This document shows positions 46,022-57,573 of a stretch of DNA of 64,000 nt, one piece after another. Origin of the DNA: Brachypodium distachyon (lineage: Eukaryota; Streptophyta; Magnoliopsida; Poales; Poaceae); contig NC_016133.3 in the NCBI RefSeq assembly GCF_000005505.3, positions 13,888,001-13,952,000 on the forward strand. The letters are read 5' to 3'. Within the stretch, counting starts at the first letter, position 1; each line of letters starts with the position of its first letter. Under the pieces are notes generated by a model. That model did no database searches and was not told the DNA's origin. It saw only the letters and a list, made by a program, of their open reading frames with translations. Position numbers and translations under genes: made by a program.

Positions 46022-47031
46022 GAGCGAAAACTAGTTGTCTGCAAATTATTTCTTGCCTTGTTTGTTCCCCTAGTATGTGTCTGTTTCACAGAAAATTACG
46101 TGTATGCTGAGTTGATATGAAAAGGAGGCTGCGGCAGATTTACTAGGTTAATGCCCTGTGTCTGTAAATTGTAAATGTGTGGTTGTTGTATGCCATTTCC
46201 GAACTTCCTCGAACCTCTACAGGAAATAATACTGGATTTTTAGTTCATGTTCATCTCATAATTGACCATAACTTGAATTTCCACAAGTCTCCTGAAGTCA
46301 AAGATTTATTTATAGCTACTGTCTGCCTGTCTGGCCATCTACTTCAGTATGAACGTTCATTCTTTATGAAAAATGAAGATCATGACAATGTGAAACTGAA
46401 ACCTGGCCAGTTGCATGTGACAGTTAAACTGCTACATAGTACATGGTACAAAGTCCCCTTCAGCTTTTTTGACTGAATTCAGGACATTCTTTTAACTGAA
46501 TTCAGGACAGAGCACATGGGCATGCAGGTGTAACAGAAACAGATCCATGAACTCTAAAGAGCGACATCTATCTTCTTCACAAGATGACTATAAATATGCC
46601 TGGAGGCTGGAGGTTTCAGGGCAACAGCTTCACAGCTCCAGCTAGTTTTGAGGTGCTTGTCAGGCGCTGAAAGTGAGAGTTGGATGAAGACAAACTAGTT
46701 CAACAGATGGACAATTGTGGTCCGTTGATCAGCTTGTTTTCCTCCAATATCTCACCTTCGGTCGATCACCTGGCGTCCACAGCCAACAGAGTGAACACAT
46801 TGGGCTAGCTACTTATTTAGGAATGCATGCGCCGTTCCAAGCGAGAATTAGAGGGGACTGAATCATCCATTGGAAAATGGAATGATGGTTCAGTTTCTTC
46901 TAATATCTCACCTCAAATGGTCCATCCGGGAAGAGACTTGCAAAAGCAGTGAATGCAATGCAGTAACTCGAGGTGAGAATTGGAGGAAATCAAACTGAGG
47001 CAGATTGATATGACTAGACTTAAGTTTCTCA

Positions 47032-47262
47032 AAATCCACACTTGTCACGGAGCATCGAGAAACCACACTTCTACAAGCGCATTTCACAGAACCACTCTAC
47101 GTGACAGGAGATTTCACCAAACCACACGTACTAATTGATAGCACATTTTATAACTGTGCTCTTGTGGAAATGTTTAGTAGACATAAGTGTAATTTCATGA
47201 AATTCGCTTCTACACGTGTTTTTTTAATATAATTTCTGTAAAAGTGTGGTTTTGAGAAATTT
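47032..47262. mobile_element. TIR element, about 230 bp
   Basis: The left end aagtttctcaaaatccacactt mirrors the right end aagtgtggttttgagaaattt; inner parts are partly self-complementary. Boundaries and superfamily are uncertain. Confidence 0.6.
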
Positions 47263-47879
47263 ATTCAGTAAACTGTCTGATGGTCTAGTTTGTTTTCCTC
47301 CAATATCTTGCCTAGGCTCAGTTGCTTGATCCTGAGCTGCTGACTGTACTAGCTAGAAGCCAAAGCGCCCAGCCTCCTGTGATTTCTTGCCTCCAACCGA
47401 TGCAGCTTTGTCCTTTCGGTTGGTAGGTTAATCCAAAAGGCAGTGGAAAAGCAAACGCTTTGTTCTTTTGAGTTTATAGTTTCTTGCCAATGTGTTGCCA
47501 TGGCTCTTCTAAAGGCGCTGGTTTGTGCTTTCTTCTTTCTTTTAATGGACAACAAAGACATAAGCTTCTAAACATAGATAATACTAGAGCTACAGAGAAA
47601 GAAAGTATTCTGAAATACTGATACGCAGATTCGTCTGGCTCAGCTCTTCCAGCTGGTGCTTCGGTTCGTCGAGTGTTCCATGTCTCTTTACTTCGCAAGG
47701 CATTGAGCCCGGGTATCAGCCTCCCCTGTTTTACCGAATTCTACTGATACCTTACTGGTGACGATGCATGCAAGTGCTGTGGCTCACCGTTGGCGCAAGG
47801 TACCAATCTCGTTTTCGAAATCTACGTCTACATCTACGCCTAGTGTGTCTATGTATGTATGTATGTGTGTCTCTCTCTA

Positions 47880-48218
47880 TATATATATAGTAATAAAGAG
47901 AATAATGTTTCCTTCGTCGGTCGTCATCCTTCGCGCGATTTGGGCTTTGGGCTGGACCCAGTCCAATTGGGGGATCGGTCTGTTCAGCCCACCGAACCAC
48001 GAGTCTGGAAAAAAAATCGCTTCATCCGTCCCTAACGCGCGCGAGATGCTGAGCCCGACCTCAAATCTGCACGTGCACCTCCAAATCCGCTGGTGCACTG
48101 GATTTTTCTTTTCTTTGCTAATTAGCTGGAGTAGCAAGAAGTTTTCATGATCTTTTTGTTAGTGTAGGACGTTTGTGTTTAAGAGTCCGTGACAACGCAC
48201 GGTCACTGTACTAATAAA
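47880..48218 (-). mobile_element. Possible small transposon related to 30573-32170
   Basis: On the minus strand it opens ttagtacagtgaccgtgcgttgtcacgg, resembling the 30573 terminus, and closes near ctctttattactatatata. The inside is GC-rich with no recognised protein. Confidence 0.3.
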
Positions 48219-48940
48219 ATAAAATTGAAGGATTCCTGGGAACATTTTCAAGCTTTGAAGATGAAGTTTCCGGCTGCTTTGTCTCAAAGAAGAGGGGGAT
48301 GTTAGCAGCCCAACGACTACTGGCCGTCCCACTCGGGTGTACCGGCCCAACCGACAATACATCGGCCCCGACTTGATCCCCAGCCCAAGCCGTAACCAAG
48401 TAATAACTGTATTAATGTTAACTGGTTCCTTCCTTTCGTCCTATCCAAGTTGGATCATCCCCTCAAAAAAAAAAATGGCACCTCTCGGATATGTTCGTCG
48501 TAGTAGTTGTTCTTCCTAAACTTGTAATCGTTGCTACTCGAGTTCATGTGATACCTAATACAATAGAGCATGCGAGGTCATAATGAGATGCTTGTGATTA
48601 TTGTGGTAATTTACAGATTTTTTATCTTTTTTTCTAAAGGCATGTTTGTTATTTTAATATAAAATAAAGGTTAAATAATAGCCCAGCTAGTAACGTAGTC
48701 AGAGGGCAAATTCAGCGAAGCAAAGCTGTGGCCCATATACTTGCGGCACGGTGCCCCCTCTGCCTTCAAAGTGTGCAAAAAAATAGATAAAGGAAATTTT
48801 TTATTGAACTCGAACGATTACATTAAGGTGATACAAACGACTAAAAATACCGCCGCCCTCTGAGTAATAAGATGCACACAGCCACAAACACTTAAATAAA
48901 CACGTACATAAGATAACAGGATGCACAGATCCTCAAATAT

Positions 48941-50940
48941 TTAGACAATGCTCACCCGCTCCTTATGCTGATGCGCCCTAATAGTACCCTCGCGCGGAAC
49001 TGGGTAACGGTTGCACTCATATTTGAGGCGAGTATTCGAGTTAAGCCAAAGTTCAAGGCGGTGCGAAGAAATTAAGATCTCGGCGCCGGAGTTCTTACAC
49101 AATACCACTGACGGCAGTACCATGATCCGCCTGTCCAGGTTCGTCTGCTTCTCGAAGTAACGATTGAAGCCTTTGCAGACGGGGTCATTTTTGTGCGTGT
49201 ACGCAAACGGTGTCCAGTCGCGCAGCTTCTCGAGTTGGTCTTTCATGAGCTTGGGGTCCAAGCGTTTTTTGCAGCGAATCGCTTCAGCCACTCGGATACC
49301 TTTTTCACAGACCCACTTGAAGCAGCTGTACTGATTGCAAGCCACCGCCGTCGGCGGGTTGAAGAGGTAAGTAGAGAGGTTGTGCCTCTCGAGCATCAGT
49401 TGTCGCCCCACGTTGAGCGCCATCCACGCGCCCAGAGAGTGCCCGGTGAGCCAAACGACGGGATCCTTACCGGTGGGGATCCGCAGGGAATCATGATATC
49501 TTAATCCCCTTTGTAGATCCCCTCCAATCCCCCAAGGGAAATTTGCAACCGGACGATCCTTGAGGTATTTGACGAGCTTTTTGACCTTTTCGTAGGCACT
49601 TGTGAAGCGCTCGCAGCAGAACGGGTCGTCATTAATGATGATTCTACAGCCAATCCTCAGGTCCCGTAGCGCCGTCCATGTGCGGCAGAATGAAGTGCCT
49701 CGGAAGACAACTATATAGCGTGGGGCGGACTTGTGCATGCCCACGTATCGATAGACAGCAGCAAAGGTTTCTTCACGGTCCTTCAACGGATCCCGAAAGA
49801 GTTCGAATCCTGTGCTATCATTTAGCCACCGCGGGTTGAGGGGCGTGACGCTTTGCTTGTCTACCGCGCAGTAAACAAGATTGATCATGGCGGCCAGACA
49901 GGCCCGGCGAGGGGCCTCACCACTCCTACAAGATACCCATGCATATTGATGAGCATTAATTAAAGTGCCATATTGCACGGATCAGGTTAATGTTCACGAA
50001 AAAATATCTTACCAGTCGATCGCCTGGCAGTTGCTCTCTAGTGACTGCGAGGTGGCATACTTGCAGTAGTCCTCGGTACTCTCTTGCTCTTTCTGCAGAC
50101 ACTGTACATGCAGGCCAGTGAGCCATTTGTAACCTAAAATCACCCCGATTTTCTTGTGAGAGTCAAACTGCTTATGCTGCTACGACGAATATATATGTAC
50201 CTCATGGTCGCTCCGGGGACATTCTCCTTGTATCACATCCTTGATGTGAGGCGCCGGGTACATCTGTGTGCATGCACATGAGCCATCTGTTAGCTAAAAT
50301 CGATCTCCCCGGTTTTCTTATGACATCGAGTCAAACTGCTTATGCTGCTACGACGAATATACCTCATGTCCGCCGTCCACATTGGTAACGTATTCAGATA
50401 TGCCGAGCGGCAGAGCCTCGTGGTAGTGCGCCGGGTACACCTGTAGATGCACACGAGCCATTTGTTAGCTAAAGGTAGCCCGATTTCCGGGCCTAGCTAG
50501 TGATAATCAAACTGATAATTATGCTGCTACGACGAATATGTACCTCATGGTCGCTCCGGGGCCATTCTCCTTGTATCTCATCTTCGAGGTCATGCTTCTG
50601 TGTACATGCACATGAACCATGTGTTAGCTAAAATCGATGTTTTCTTATGAGATCGAGTCAAAGTGCTTATGCTGCTACGACGAATATGTACCGCATAATG
50701 TTCGCCGAGCCCGCTGGGAGGCTGCTTGGTAGTGCCCCTGCTTGGTAGTGCCGCTGGGAGGCTGTTCGCCGAGCCCGCATAATACACGCCCAGTTCAACC
50801 ATGTTGTTTTTAAAGGCGTACTGCACCTCATACTTACCCGCCTGTCTGGTCTGGAATTCGAACTCTACAATCTTGCCGCGCGGGACGTGGGGAATCACTT
50901 CCGACGCCCTAAGATTAAGGAGCGCGTCGTTTATCTGCAT
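48941..50940 (-). CDS. Class-3 lipase-like alpha/beta hydrolase
   Basis: Putative serine hydrolase of the plant class-3 lipase group; substrate unknown. Six exons join in frame: 50940-50692, 50597-50544, 50440-50363, 50263-50201, 50092 (or 50101)-50013 and 49925-48941, giving 502 or 505 aa. The catalytic domain is in the last exon: YIVVFRGTS before the nucleophile elbow GHSLGAW (Ser), then HKNDPV (likely Asp) and SSHRLELW (likely His). The 83-residue first exon (MQINDALLNLRASEVIPHV) has no domain I recognise. Exons 2-4 are small, in phase and partly duplicated (IQGEWPRSDHE, IQGECPRSDHE). An acceptor-like tgatgcag at the proposed start could mean further upstream exons. No signal peptide was seen. 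Confidence 0.8.
50201..50600 (-). repeat. Tandem exon-plus-intron units within the lipase-like gene
   Basis: Three exons (50597-50544, 50440-50363, 50263-50201) are each followed by GAG or a similar end, then gtacatat.ttcgtcgtagc and agcataagcagtttgac, and preceded by tagctaacacatgg-like sequence and an acacag or ctacag acceptor. The unit is roughly 160-200 bp. Exons 2 and 4 share the coding block for IQGE(W/C)PRSDHE; exons 3 and 4 share YPA near their starts. Confidence 0.85.
50692..50790. repeat. Micro-duplications in lipase-like exon 1
   Basis: Three words occur twice each within 80 bp: ttcgccgagcccgc, gctgggaggctg and ctgcttggtagtgcc. All stay in frame and encode the GSANSLPAALPSRG-to-GLGEHYA stretch. 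Confidence 0.75.
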
Positions 50941-51017
50941 CAAATATGATAGTAAAATATGTGATTAGCAACAAGCCAAAAAACATTACAATATCGGAAA
51001 CAACTTCTTTGCCGGTG

Positions 51018-51430
51018 CACTACGAAAAAAATGAAAAAAAAATGTGTAAGCCGAGTGCCACACAAGAACACACTCGGCTTACACGTTGCTTTTTATTATT
51101 ATTATTTTTCCGTTCGTCATAGGCCCTGGGACCCACAGTATAAGCCTAGTGTTGCCAGCACTCGGCTTATACCTGACGGCCGTTAGACGATGCCGTCCGT
51201 CAATTCTATAAGCCGAGTATTGTTTTTGCCGATCGCCAAAAGGGACACTCGGCTTATACGTATACGTCCGAGTGCCTGAGAAATGACACTCGGCTTATAC
51301 GTATAAGCCGAGTAACTGTACACCAAGTGTGGTAAGCCGAGTGTATTTCCCTCTTTGGCACTCGGCAAACGTAGCTTCTCCCATAGGGGTGGCCTGCGAC
51401 ACTAGGCAAAGGCACTAAAGCCCGGAGGTC
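51018..51430. mobile_element. CACTA (En/Spm) terminal fragment
   Basis: Begins cactacgaaaaaaatg, close to the CACTACAAGAAA terminus of grass CACTA elements. It is followed by many subterminal repeats in both directions (aagccgagtg / cactcggctt, at least ten). The opposite terminus was not found, so it is a fragment or a deleted copy. It starts 78 bp upstream of the lipase-like ATG. Confidence 0.75.
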
Positions 51431-51479
51431 TTTTAACCTGGCCTTTGGCAAAGATCGAAAAAATGAAAAATAAAATAAA

Positions 51480-53500
51480 ATAAAAAGAACATGGGCTCGC
51501 CTGCTGCGCTGCTCCGTCGCACTCCTGCTGGCTGCTCCGACCTGTTACACGATGCTACTGCTCACCAGTAGCTATGGATGGCAATGGGTACTCGAAACCT
51601 GATTACTCGACGGGTCGATCTAGACCCGATTAGATGCTGCTCTTAGGAAAAATCAGACCCGCCAATCCATAATTGGGGAAATATCAGACCCATTGGGTTT
51701 GCCGGTTCGGGTCTAGTAGAATCAAACCTAGACCCGGAAGCCTCGTTCAGTCTAAAAAATTAAGTACGCGAGGCAGGCAGCCCAAAAGGCCTAAAGGTCG
51801 TCCAGTGCATGCCCATGCCTAAATACCACTAACCCTAACCCTTGTTTCTCCAGAGTCACCGCGTCCCTCTACGCCTCCACTGCCGCCTCTTACTCGTGGT
51901 GGCAGCGCACTCTCCCTCCTCCGTCGACGCGCGGCCCTCTCGCTCCTCCCTCTGCAGACACATGGCCTCCGTGGAGGCAGAGCCGGACAGCCGCAGCGCC
52001 CTCCCCCTCCTTTACGCCGGACAAGGCAGCGCGACACCCTCTACATATACCTACGGCGGCCGGGCGCCACTCCTTCCTACAGCGTCCCGGCCTTCGCAGG
52101 CGCATGGTCGCCTTCAAGTCGATGAGGAGCTGGCCAGCAAGTCCTTGCTTTGTTTGATCTGTGCATGGTTTGCTTTGTTTCAAATATTATTAATTGGTTT
52201 GTGGAATTGTCGAAGTCCTTTTGAAATTACAAAAATCAGCGTCGTCTAGATTTTCCTCTCCCTTTGCTTTGTTTTTGAGATATTTGTTGACTAAGGTCGG
52301 GTTTACCCGCGGGTCCCCGAGAGGCCGAGAACCGTATCGGGTCTGCATTTGGTAAATTTTCAGACCCGGTGCCGGGTCCGGGTCGCGGGGTGGGTGGCGG
52401 GGTCCGGGTCAAGTAGCCCTGCCCCGCCGCCGATCGCCTGCTTCCGCTGCCCGCTGTAGACGCCGCTGGAGTTGGGTAGAGGGGGAGGAACGCCCGTTGT
52501 CCCTCGCCTGCAGCTCTGCGTCCGCTGCCCCTCGCCTGCAGCCCAGCGCCGCCGCGCCTTCTGGAGCAGAGGGGGGGAGAGGGAGGGGGGGTAGGCCAGG
52601 CCGGGGCCTCCGCCGCTGCAAAGGAAGAGAGAGAGAGAGAGAGGGCCAGACAGAGGGGGAGAGAGGGAAGTCCACCGCCGTTGCGTGACCGCATGCCGAT
52701 TCCTCCTACGCCGCCTTCCGAGCATGCGCGCCGGCCGCCTCCTACAAGGTGAAGTTGGGAAGAAGGAAGGCACTGCCGACAGTGGGGAGAAGCTAGGAGG
52801 GGCACGCGGCGTGCCGCCGGATCGAGAGGAGATCGGCCAGGGGTCCAGAGCCCAGACGAGATCGGCTGGATGAGAGAGAGAGGGGAAAAGCTGAGAGGAT
52901 AAGGAGAAAAAAGAGGCGGAGGGGTGATCCACGTGCACCTCCCATGGACATCTGGACGAATTTTTTCGAACCGTCCCCAGGCACGTGAAAAAAAGCACCC
53001 AGCCCGGGCCAAATTAATCTCGTGCCAGGCTAGGCACTAAACTCACCGCGTGCCAAGTTTTTCTTAGGGATTTCGACCCGTGGGCCAGCACAGGCACAGC
53101 GTGCAAATCGTCAGGATGAGAACGGTGTGGGAACGAATCCAGCACGACACGCCCGGCAGGAAAAGCACGGCACGAGAACACCCCCAACGGTTCGGCACGA
53201 GGCGACGCCAAGAGAGGCACGTAAAGCACGAGGCGGCCTACTAGGCCGGAGCAGTCAACGCGGCAAGAATTGAAAGCAGCACCCGCAGCACGAGACATAG
53301 ATTTGTTTTCCTTTGAAAACGACCCGAATAGGCCAAAACATTCTCAACGGGCCTTCATGCTCATGTGCTGCTGGGCCAGGCCCAAAATGCCTGCGTGCCG
53401 AGCTTTTTTCCAAGATCAGGCCCGTGGGCCAAAGCGGCACGGCACGAACTCATTTTGTGCCCACCTGTGCAGGGCTGGGCGGGGTCGGCTCGATGGCCAG
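51480..53500. repeat. GC-rich repeat block, several element fragments
   Basis: 51570-51740 and 52290-52420 carry opposing gacccg/cgggtc-rich segments like the ends of hAT-type elements with a gatggcaatgggta terminus. 53010-53480 carries two related segments with gtgccaagttttt / gtgccgagctttttt and gacccgtgggcc / ggcccgtgggcc. A (GA)n tract lies at 52629-52645. The long open frames on both strands follow base composition and match no family I know. Confidence 0.45.
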
Positions 53501-54349
53501 GAGTACTGGCGACCATGCACATGGATCCATGTCCGTGGTGCATCTGGATGAACAGCCGAGATGAATCTGCTTTCTTTGCCGAGAGCAAGGCCTACAACAA
53601 AGCAAATTTGGGTTTTGTCGTGGCAGGCCTACGGGAAAAAAATTTCTTGTTTTCTTTTGTGCAAGTAAATTTAGGAAATTAATGTATCATATTAATTCTT
53701 TCTATTGTATCATATTAATTCTTTCTATTGGTTTCGACTTTTTATCCTAAGTTTATATACATATAATATAGTACCATATCAAAACTTGTACATTTTTCGC
53801 AAAGTTTAAGTATTGTTTCTTTTTTCCAGTTAAACGGCTTTAGAGAATGATAAAAACTTATTTTACATAAATGTGCTGATTTTAATTAATATTACTCATA
53901 ATGATAAGTGAAACCATAGTAAAAATATCAACTCGCTAAGTGGACAAACTATGACAAAACTTAGTTCGGGATTCAAATTTCAAAATTTATGTTCGAGATC
54001 ATGCATACTGTGAACCATGTACCATTTTATTTTCCCACTGTTACACCAGTGAGCAAGTCCACATGGCCTCTTTGCCGAAGGCCTATTCTTTGTTGTGGGT
54101 TTTTCTTTCAGCCTACGGTCCTTAGGAAAAGCCTTCCGCTGACGACAAAGTTGTTTTTTTGGAAGTATTAGGAGTAGAAATGAAATGTTCCCCCTTCTTT
54201 TCCATAATTCTTTTTTTTATTTTTCATAATTCTTGACATGGCTTTACTTGAAATTTGTCTAAATTTGAACTAAAGCTGTACCAAAAAATTGTGGAACAAA
54301 GTACTTAATGTGTCTCAAATTGTAAGATAAAACGAAGGTGATACTTTTG
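53501..54349. other. Intergenic, nothing recognised
   Basis: AT-rich, with a short direct repeat (atcatattaattctttctat, twice near 53686-53728). No gene was seen. Confidence 0.45.
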
Positions 54350-54625
54350 TCACAAACTCACAATGCGAACTTTGTACTTCTGGTGGTCATTGGTGACGCT
54401 AACCCAGACGTTGACGCCCTGCCCCGCGAGGACGAATGGCCAGCTCAGGGGGATTTTGTCCGTGACGATGACTTCGATGAATGGCCAGCTCGGGGGGATG
54501 TTGTCGCCTGACTCGCTCTCGGCCAGGTCTCTCTCGTCCGGTTCGTTCCCAGCTTTGCCCTGTGCAACTGCCAACACAGAGGCGCAAAGGAAGAGGCAGA
54601 GCGCTGCTCGCAGGGATGCCGGCAT
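54350..54625 (-). CDS. Possible small secreted protein, 91 aa
   Basis: Function unknown. It starts MPASLRAALCLFLCASVLAV, which has the charge and hydrophobic core of a signal peptide with likely cleavage after AQG. The mature part begins with an acidic stretch (EPDERDLAESESGD). It then has two copies of IPxSWPF (IPPSWPF, IPLSWPF) separated by IEVIVTDK, and a VNVWVSVTNDHQKYKVRI end. A TATA-like ataaata lies 111 bp upstream of the ATG. No introns are needed. It has no homologue I can name, so it may be a young gene, a fragment or a chance frame. Confidence 0.4.
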   Translation of the reverse strand: MPASLRAALCLFLCASVLAVAQGKAGNEPDERDLAESESGDNIPPSWPFIEVIVTDKIPLSWPFVLAGQGVNVWVSVTNDHQKYKVRIVSL

Positions 54626-54735
54626 TTTGTTATATGCCAGCTCCCCCAGGCTTGCGATTTGCCGAGAATCCGAGATGAGTGTAGTATGATTTGGGCTCTC
54701 GGATACTTGTGGAGCTAGCGCATGCCGCTGAGACC

Positions 54736-54742
54736 TATTTAT
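54736..54742 (-). promoter_or_regulatory. TATA-like box of the small secreted protein
   Basis: The minus strand reads gataaataggt, 111 bp before the ATG at 54625. It is the only TATA-like site in the near upstream region. Confidence 0.3.
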
Positions 54743-55187
54743 CTTGATGTTTGTTCATGGTTCGATCACCTCCATATTCTATGACGACGTTCACAGAATA
54801 GCGACCATATGCGCGCGAAGGAAGCTGCCATCGTCCGAGGAGACGAGCAAGAGAAAGGGAACGAATGTTTGCCACACCATAAACTCGTGTTGGGTATCTC
54901 AATTCAAATAAGTATGCAGCGTACCGACTAAAATATGGATACACATTCCGGTCCACTTGGTTGCAGCGTCGGAACGCACGTTGACACTGATTAGTGAAAT
55001 ACTAGACGATCCACCCACCCGCCCCAACTACAGCAACCGCAAACATGTGCTGTCGTGCATATCCAATAATTGCTGCCATTCGATGCAGGTTCTTCACTTG
55101 GTTTTTTTCTTCCAATATCCTGATCCAATAATTGCTGGCATTTGTATTCTAGGACCATAAAATGGGAGAATAGTCAAGAGACAGAAG
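54743..55187. other. Intergenic, nothing recognised
   Basis: No gene, RNA or repeat was recognised between the small protein gene and the MITE at 55188. Confidence 0.4.
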
Positions 55188-55349
55188 TAGAGCTGCAAAT
55201 TTTTGACCCTCAAGGTATCCTTTGACTCTTTTTAGTTCAACCAAATGAATTAAAATTTTATAATGACACAATTTTTTAGAAAACTAGTTTATTTATTTGA
55301 ACTAAGGAGAGTCAGAGGGTACCCTAAAGGTCAAAAATTTGCAGCCCTA
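55188..55349. mobile_element. hAT-like MITE
   Basis: 162 bp. The left end tagagctgcaaatttttgacc mirrors the right end ggtcaaaaatttgcagcccta, with more pairing inward (tttgactct..ttagttcaa). The flanking octamers gacagaag and aatagaag (6 of 8 identical) could be an aged 8-bp duplication. TAG ends and 8-bp duplications are typical of hAT elements. Confidence 0.7.
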
Positions 55350-56494
55350 AATAGAAGGGACGGGCACTGCCGACGAGCAGCACCCAAGCAATTTAGAGTA
55401 AATTATACAAAACCCATGTAACAAAAGATCACGGATCCAAGAGATTTTAACTGATACAGACAAGTCCAAGACTAATGACTAATAAATAACCTAAAAATCA
55501 CAGATTTTGTCGAGTTAGTGATTCGGACCCACACGCCATGCTCACAAAATTGGTTTCTGTATCAAGTCTTCTCATCGGCTGCCTTGAGCCGAGCCGGTCA
55601 GGCAATCAAGTCGTATGATATCGCATTCCGAGCGAACCAATCTGCACGAGTGCTAAGGTCGAAGTCAAGCGCGCCGGCGGGAGGGCCGCCCGAGGCCTCG
55701 CTAGCCGCGTCCTACGCCGAATCTCTCGGCTCGCAGCTCTGTCGCCCCCTTCTCACGATCGACGACGAATGTGCGCCACACCCACATTGATCGCCGGAGC
55801 GATGATGACTGATCCAGTTCGGCGGCAAAGGAAACAGCGAAACGAACCCATCAATTGGCGTCGGCAGCGCGTTTTCTTACTCTTCTTGTCTCCACGCATC
55901 GATTTTTCTACGGAATTAGTTACTTGTCGTTGATTTAATTGATTTAGGTACAATTTTGTACTCACTCTGTTCCGAAATAAGTGATGTGGATTTGTATAAA
56001 CAATCCAATATATGTAAATTTGGGAATATTAGTGCTTTGCCCGTCCTGGAAACGCTTGGGATTTCCCGATTATCATCTACTCTTCGGTGCTCAAACCGAA
56101 AGCGCGTGTCCCTGTCTGCGTCTCAGGTCGCACCATCCCGCAAGGTAGCTGCTCCGAGCCTCCAACGCGGTGGCCGTGAGCTGGAGGTCGCCGGTGTTCC
56201 GAAGGCAGAGCGAGGCAACTGGGCGGCGTGAGGCGGCGTTGACCAGACAAGAAAAAAATGCTCGAGAAAAAGGGAGGAACGAGGAGAAAGGGAGAATCGA
56301 GCAGGCAAAGGGGCTCGGCTGATATTGTGTCTCAAGCCGATGGGGTTGGGAGACTGGAGCCAGAAAAAAGTATCGTGAGTACAAAGTGTTAATAATTAGT
56401 TTTGTATTATTGTGGGTATAATAAGCTGAAATCTTTTGAATTTGTGATTTTCTGTTACAAGAGCCATCAAACAGTTTTTTTTAATTTACTCTTA
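55350..56494. other. Intergenic, nothing firm
   Basis: 55960-56030 resembles one end of a Stowaway-like element (tactcactctgttccgaaat) without a partner. Open frames at 55518-55790 and 55956-56231 show no known domain and are probably chance. Confidence 0.4.
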
Positions 56495-56580
56495 TACTCC
56501 CTCAGTTCCTAAATACTTGTTGTTGTTTTAGTGCAAATTTATACTAAAACAGCGACAAGTATTTGAAAACGGGGGAAGTA
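56495..56580. mobile_element. Stowaway-like MITE, short
   Basis: 86 bp, tactccctcagttcctaaat against aaaacgggggaagta, with the pair acttgttgttgttttag / ctaaaacagcgacaagt. Confidence 0.7.
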
Positions 56581-56749
56581 TTTACTGTGTAGGAAAGCGG
56601 CACGTTTCCTTCAGGAATCAGGATAACATGATTCGAATGCTATGAAAATATATTATTTTAAGTGTTAACCATAACATAGCACGGTACGGTAGAATAATTT
56701 GAGAGAACCCAGACGCAGTATTTAGACGGTTTAAAGATCTATTCTTTAT

Positions 56750-56880
56750 CCTTGTACAGCCGAGCTATATTGTTTCATAGCTTCGGATTTTTCATGTTTT
56801 GTTATGTTATAGCTTGTAACTTGTTTTCCTGTCCTTAATGCAAAGTCAGAGCACCTGCCATTTCGGTTTAAAAAAATATA
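56750..56880 (+). mobile_element. 5'-truncated LINE 3' end
   Basis: 131 bp ending in an A-rich tail (56870-56880) after gcaaagtcagagcacctgcc, a motif seen at grass LINE 3' ends. The direct repeat tattctttat flanks it (56740-56749 and 56881-56890), the target duplication expected of target-primed insertion. Confidence 0.65.
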
Positions 56881-57052
56881 TATTCTTTATTCCTGCTTTT
56901 TCATTGCGTATCCAGCTTGAAAACAGCAAGTTGCGACAGTTTATTACGAAGATACTCTTTTTTGTTCAACACATTCACGCTCAAATAACATTCACTCCGG
57001 GGTGAATGTCTGAACCAGAAACTTATATTAGGATTTCCAAGTAGCATCATTG

Positions 57053-57133
57053 GCTACTTGGAATAAAATTGGCTATGTGCATCGTTTCGACCCAGAGGCC
57101 GGGAAGAACCCTTTTCGAAAAAAAAAGAAAAAA
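57053..57133 (+). mobile_element. Very short LINE 3' end insertion
   Basis: 81 bp containing atgtgcatcgtttcgaccca and gaggccgggaagaacc, then cgaaaaaaaaa. The last part is typical of LINE tails in grasses. Flanked by the 14-base direct repeat aagtagcatcattg (57039-57052 and 57134-57147). Confidence 0.75.
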
Positions 57134-57445
57134 AAAGTAGCATCATTGTAATAAATGAATTAGCTTGCAGATAAACATGCAAGCAACAATGAGTGTACTA
57201 TATTTCTATACTTTTATATTTAAATATCTCAAATAAATCAATTATGCACGGTTTAGGCTTAGTTTGGCATTGCTGAACTTATCTTATAATTTGTTTTTAA
57301 AAAATACGCACAGGAAAAAAAATTATTTAGCCAAACATAATAATAGCCAAAAACTGGATTATCATAGTCCACCTTAATGCCAACCGCAGCCTCTACCCAC
57401 GGCGGCTAGAGCTTTTTTTCGCAAAAGTAAAGCAAGCGGAGATGG

Positions 57446-57573
57446 TACTCCCTCCGTCCAACAAAAGATGTCTCAAGTTTGTCAAAATTTGAATGTATCT
57501 AGACATGACTTAGTGTATAGATGTATTCAGATTTAGTCAAAGTTGAGACATCCTTTGTTGGACGGAGGAAGTA
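57446..57573. mobile_element. Stowaway-like MITE
   Basis: 128 bp with near-perfect ends tactccctccgtccaacaaa and tttgttggacggaggaagta and a second inner pair gatgtctcaa.ttt / aa.ttgagacatc. Confidence 0.85.

Larger units (their letters stand above)
46022..48940. other. Intergenic between IST1-like and lipase-like genes
   Basis: The two flanking genes converge here. It holds a TIR element at 47032-47262, a possible transposon piece at 47880-48218 and a short (TA)n tract near 47876-47890. No gene was recognised. Confidence 0.45.

Noticed and set aside
49193..49504. Plus-strand open frame within the lipase-like gene
   Set aside because: Shadow of the hydrolase exon on the other strand.
52236..53012. 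Long minus-strand open frame of 258 codons
   Set aside because: Low-complexity Pro/Ser/Arg composition in a GC-rich repeat block, with other frames also open and no known domain.
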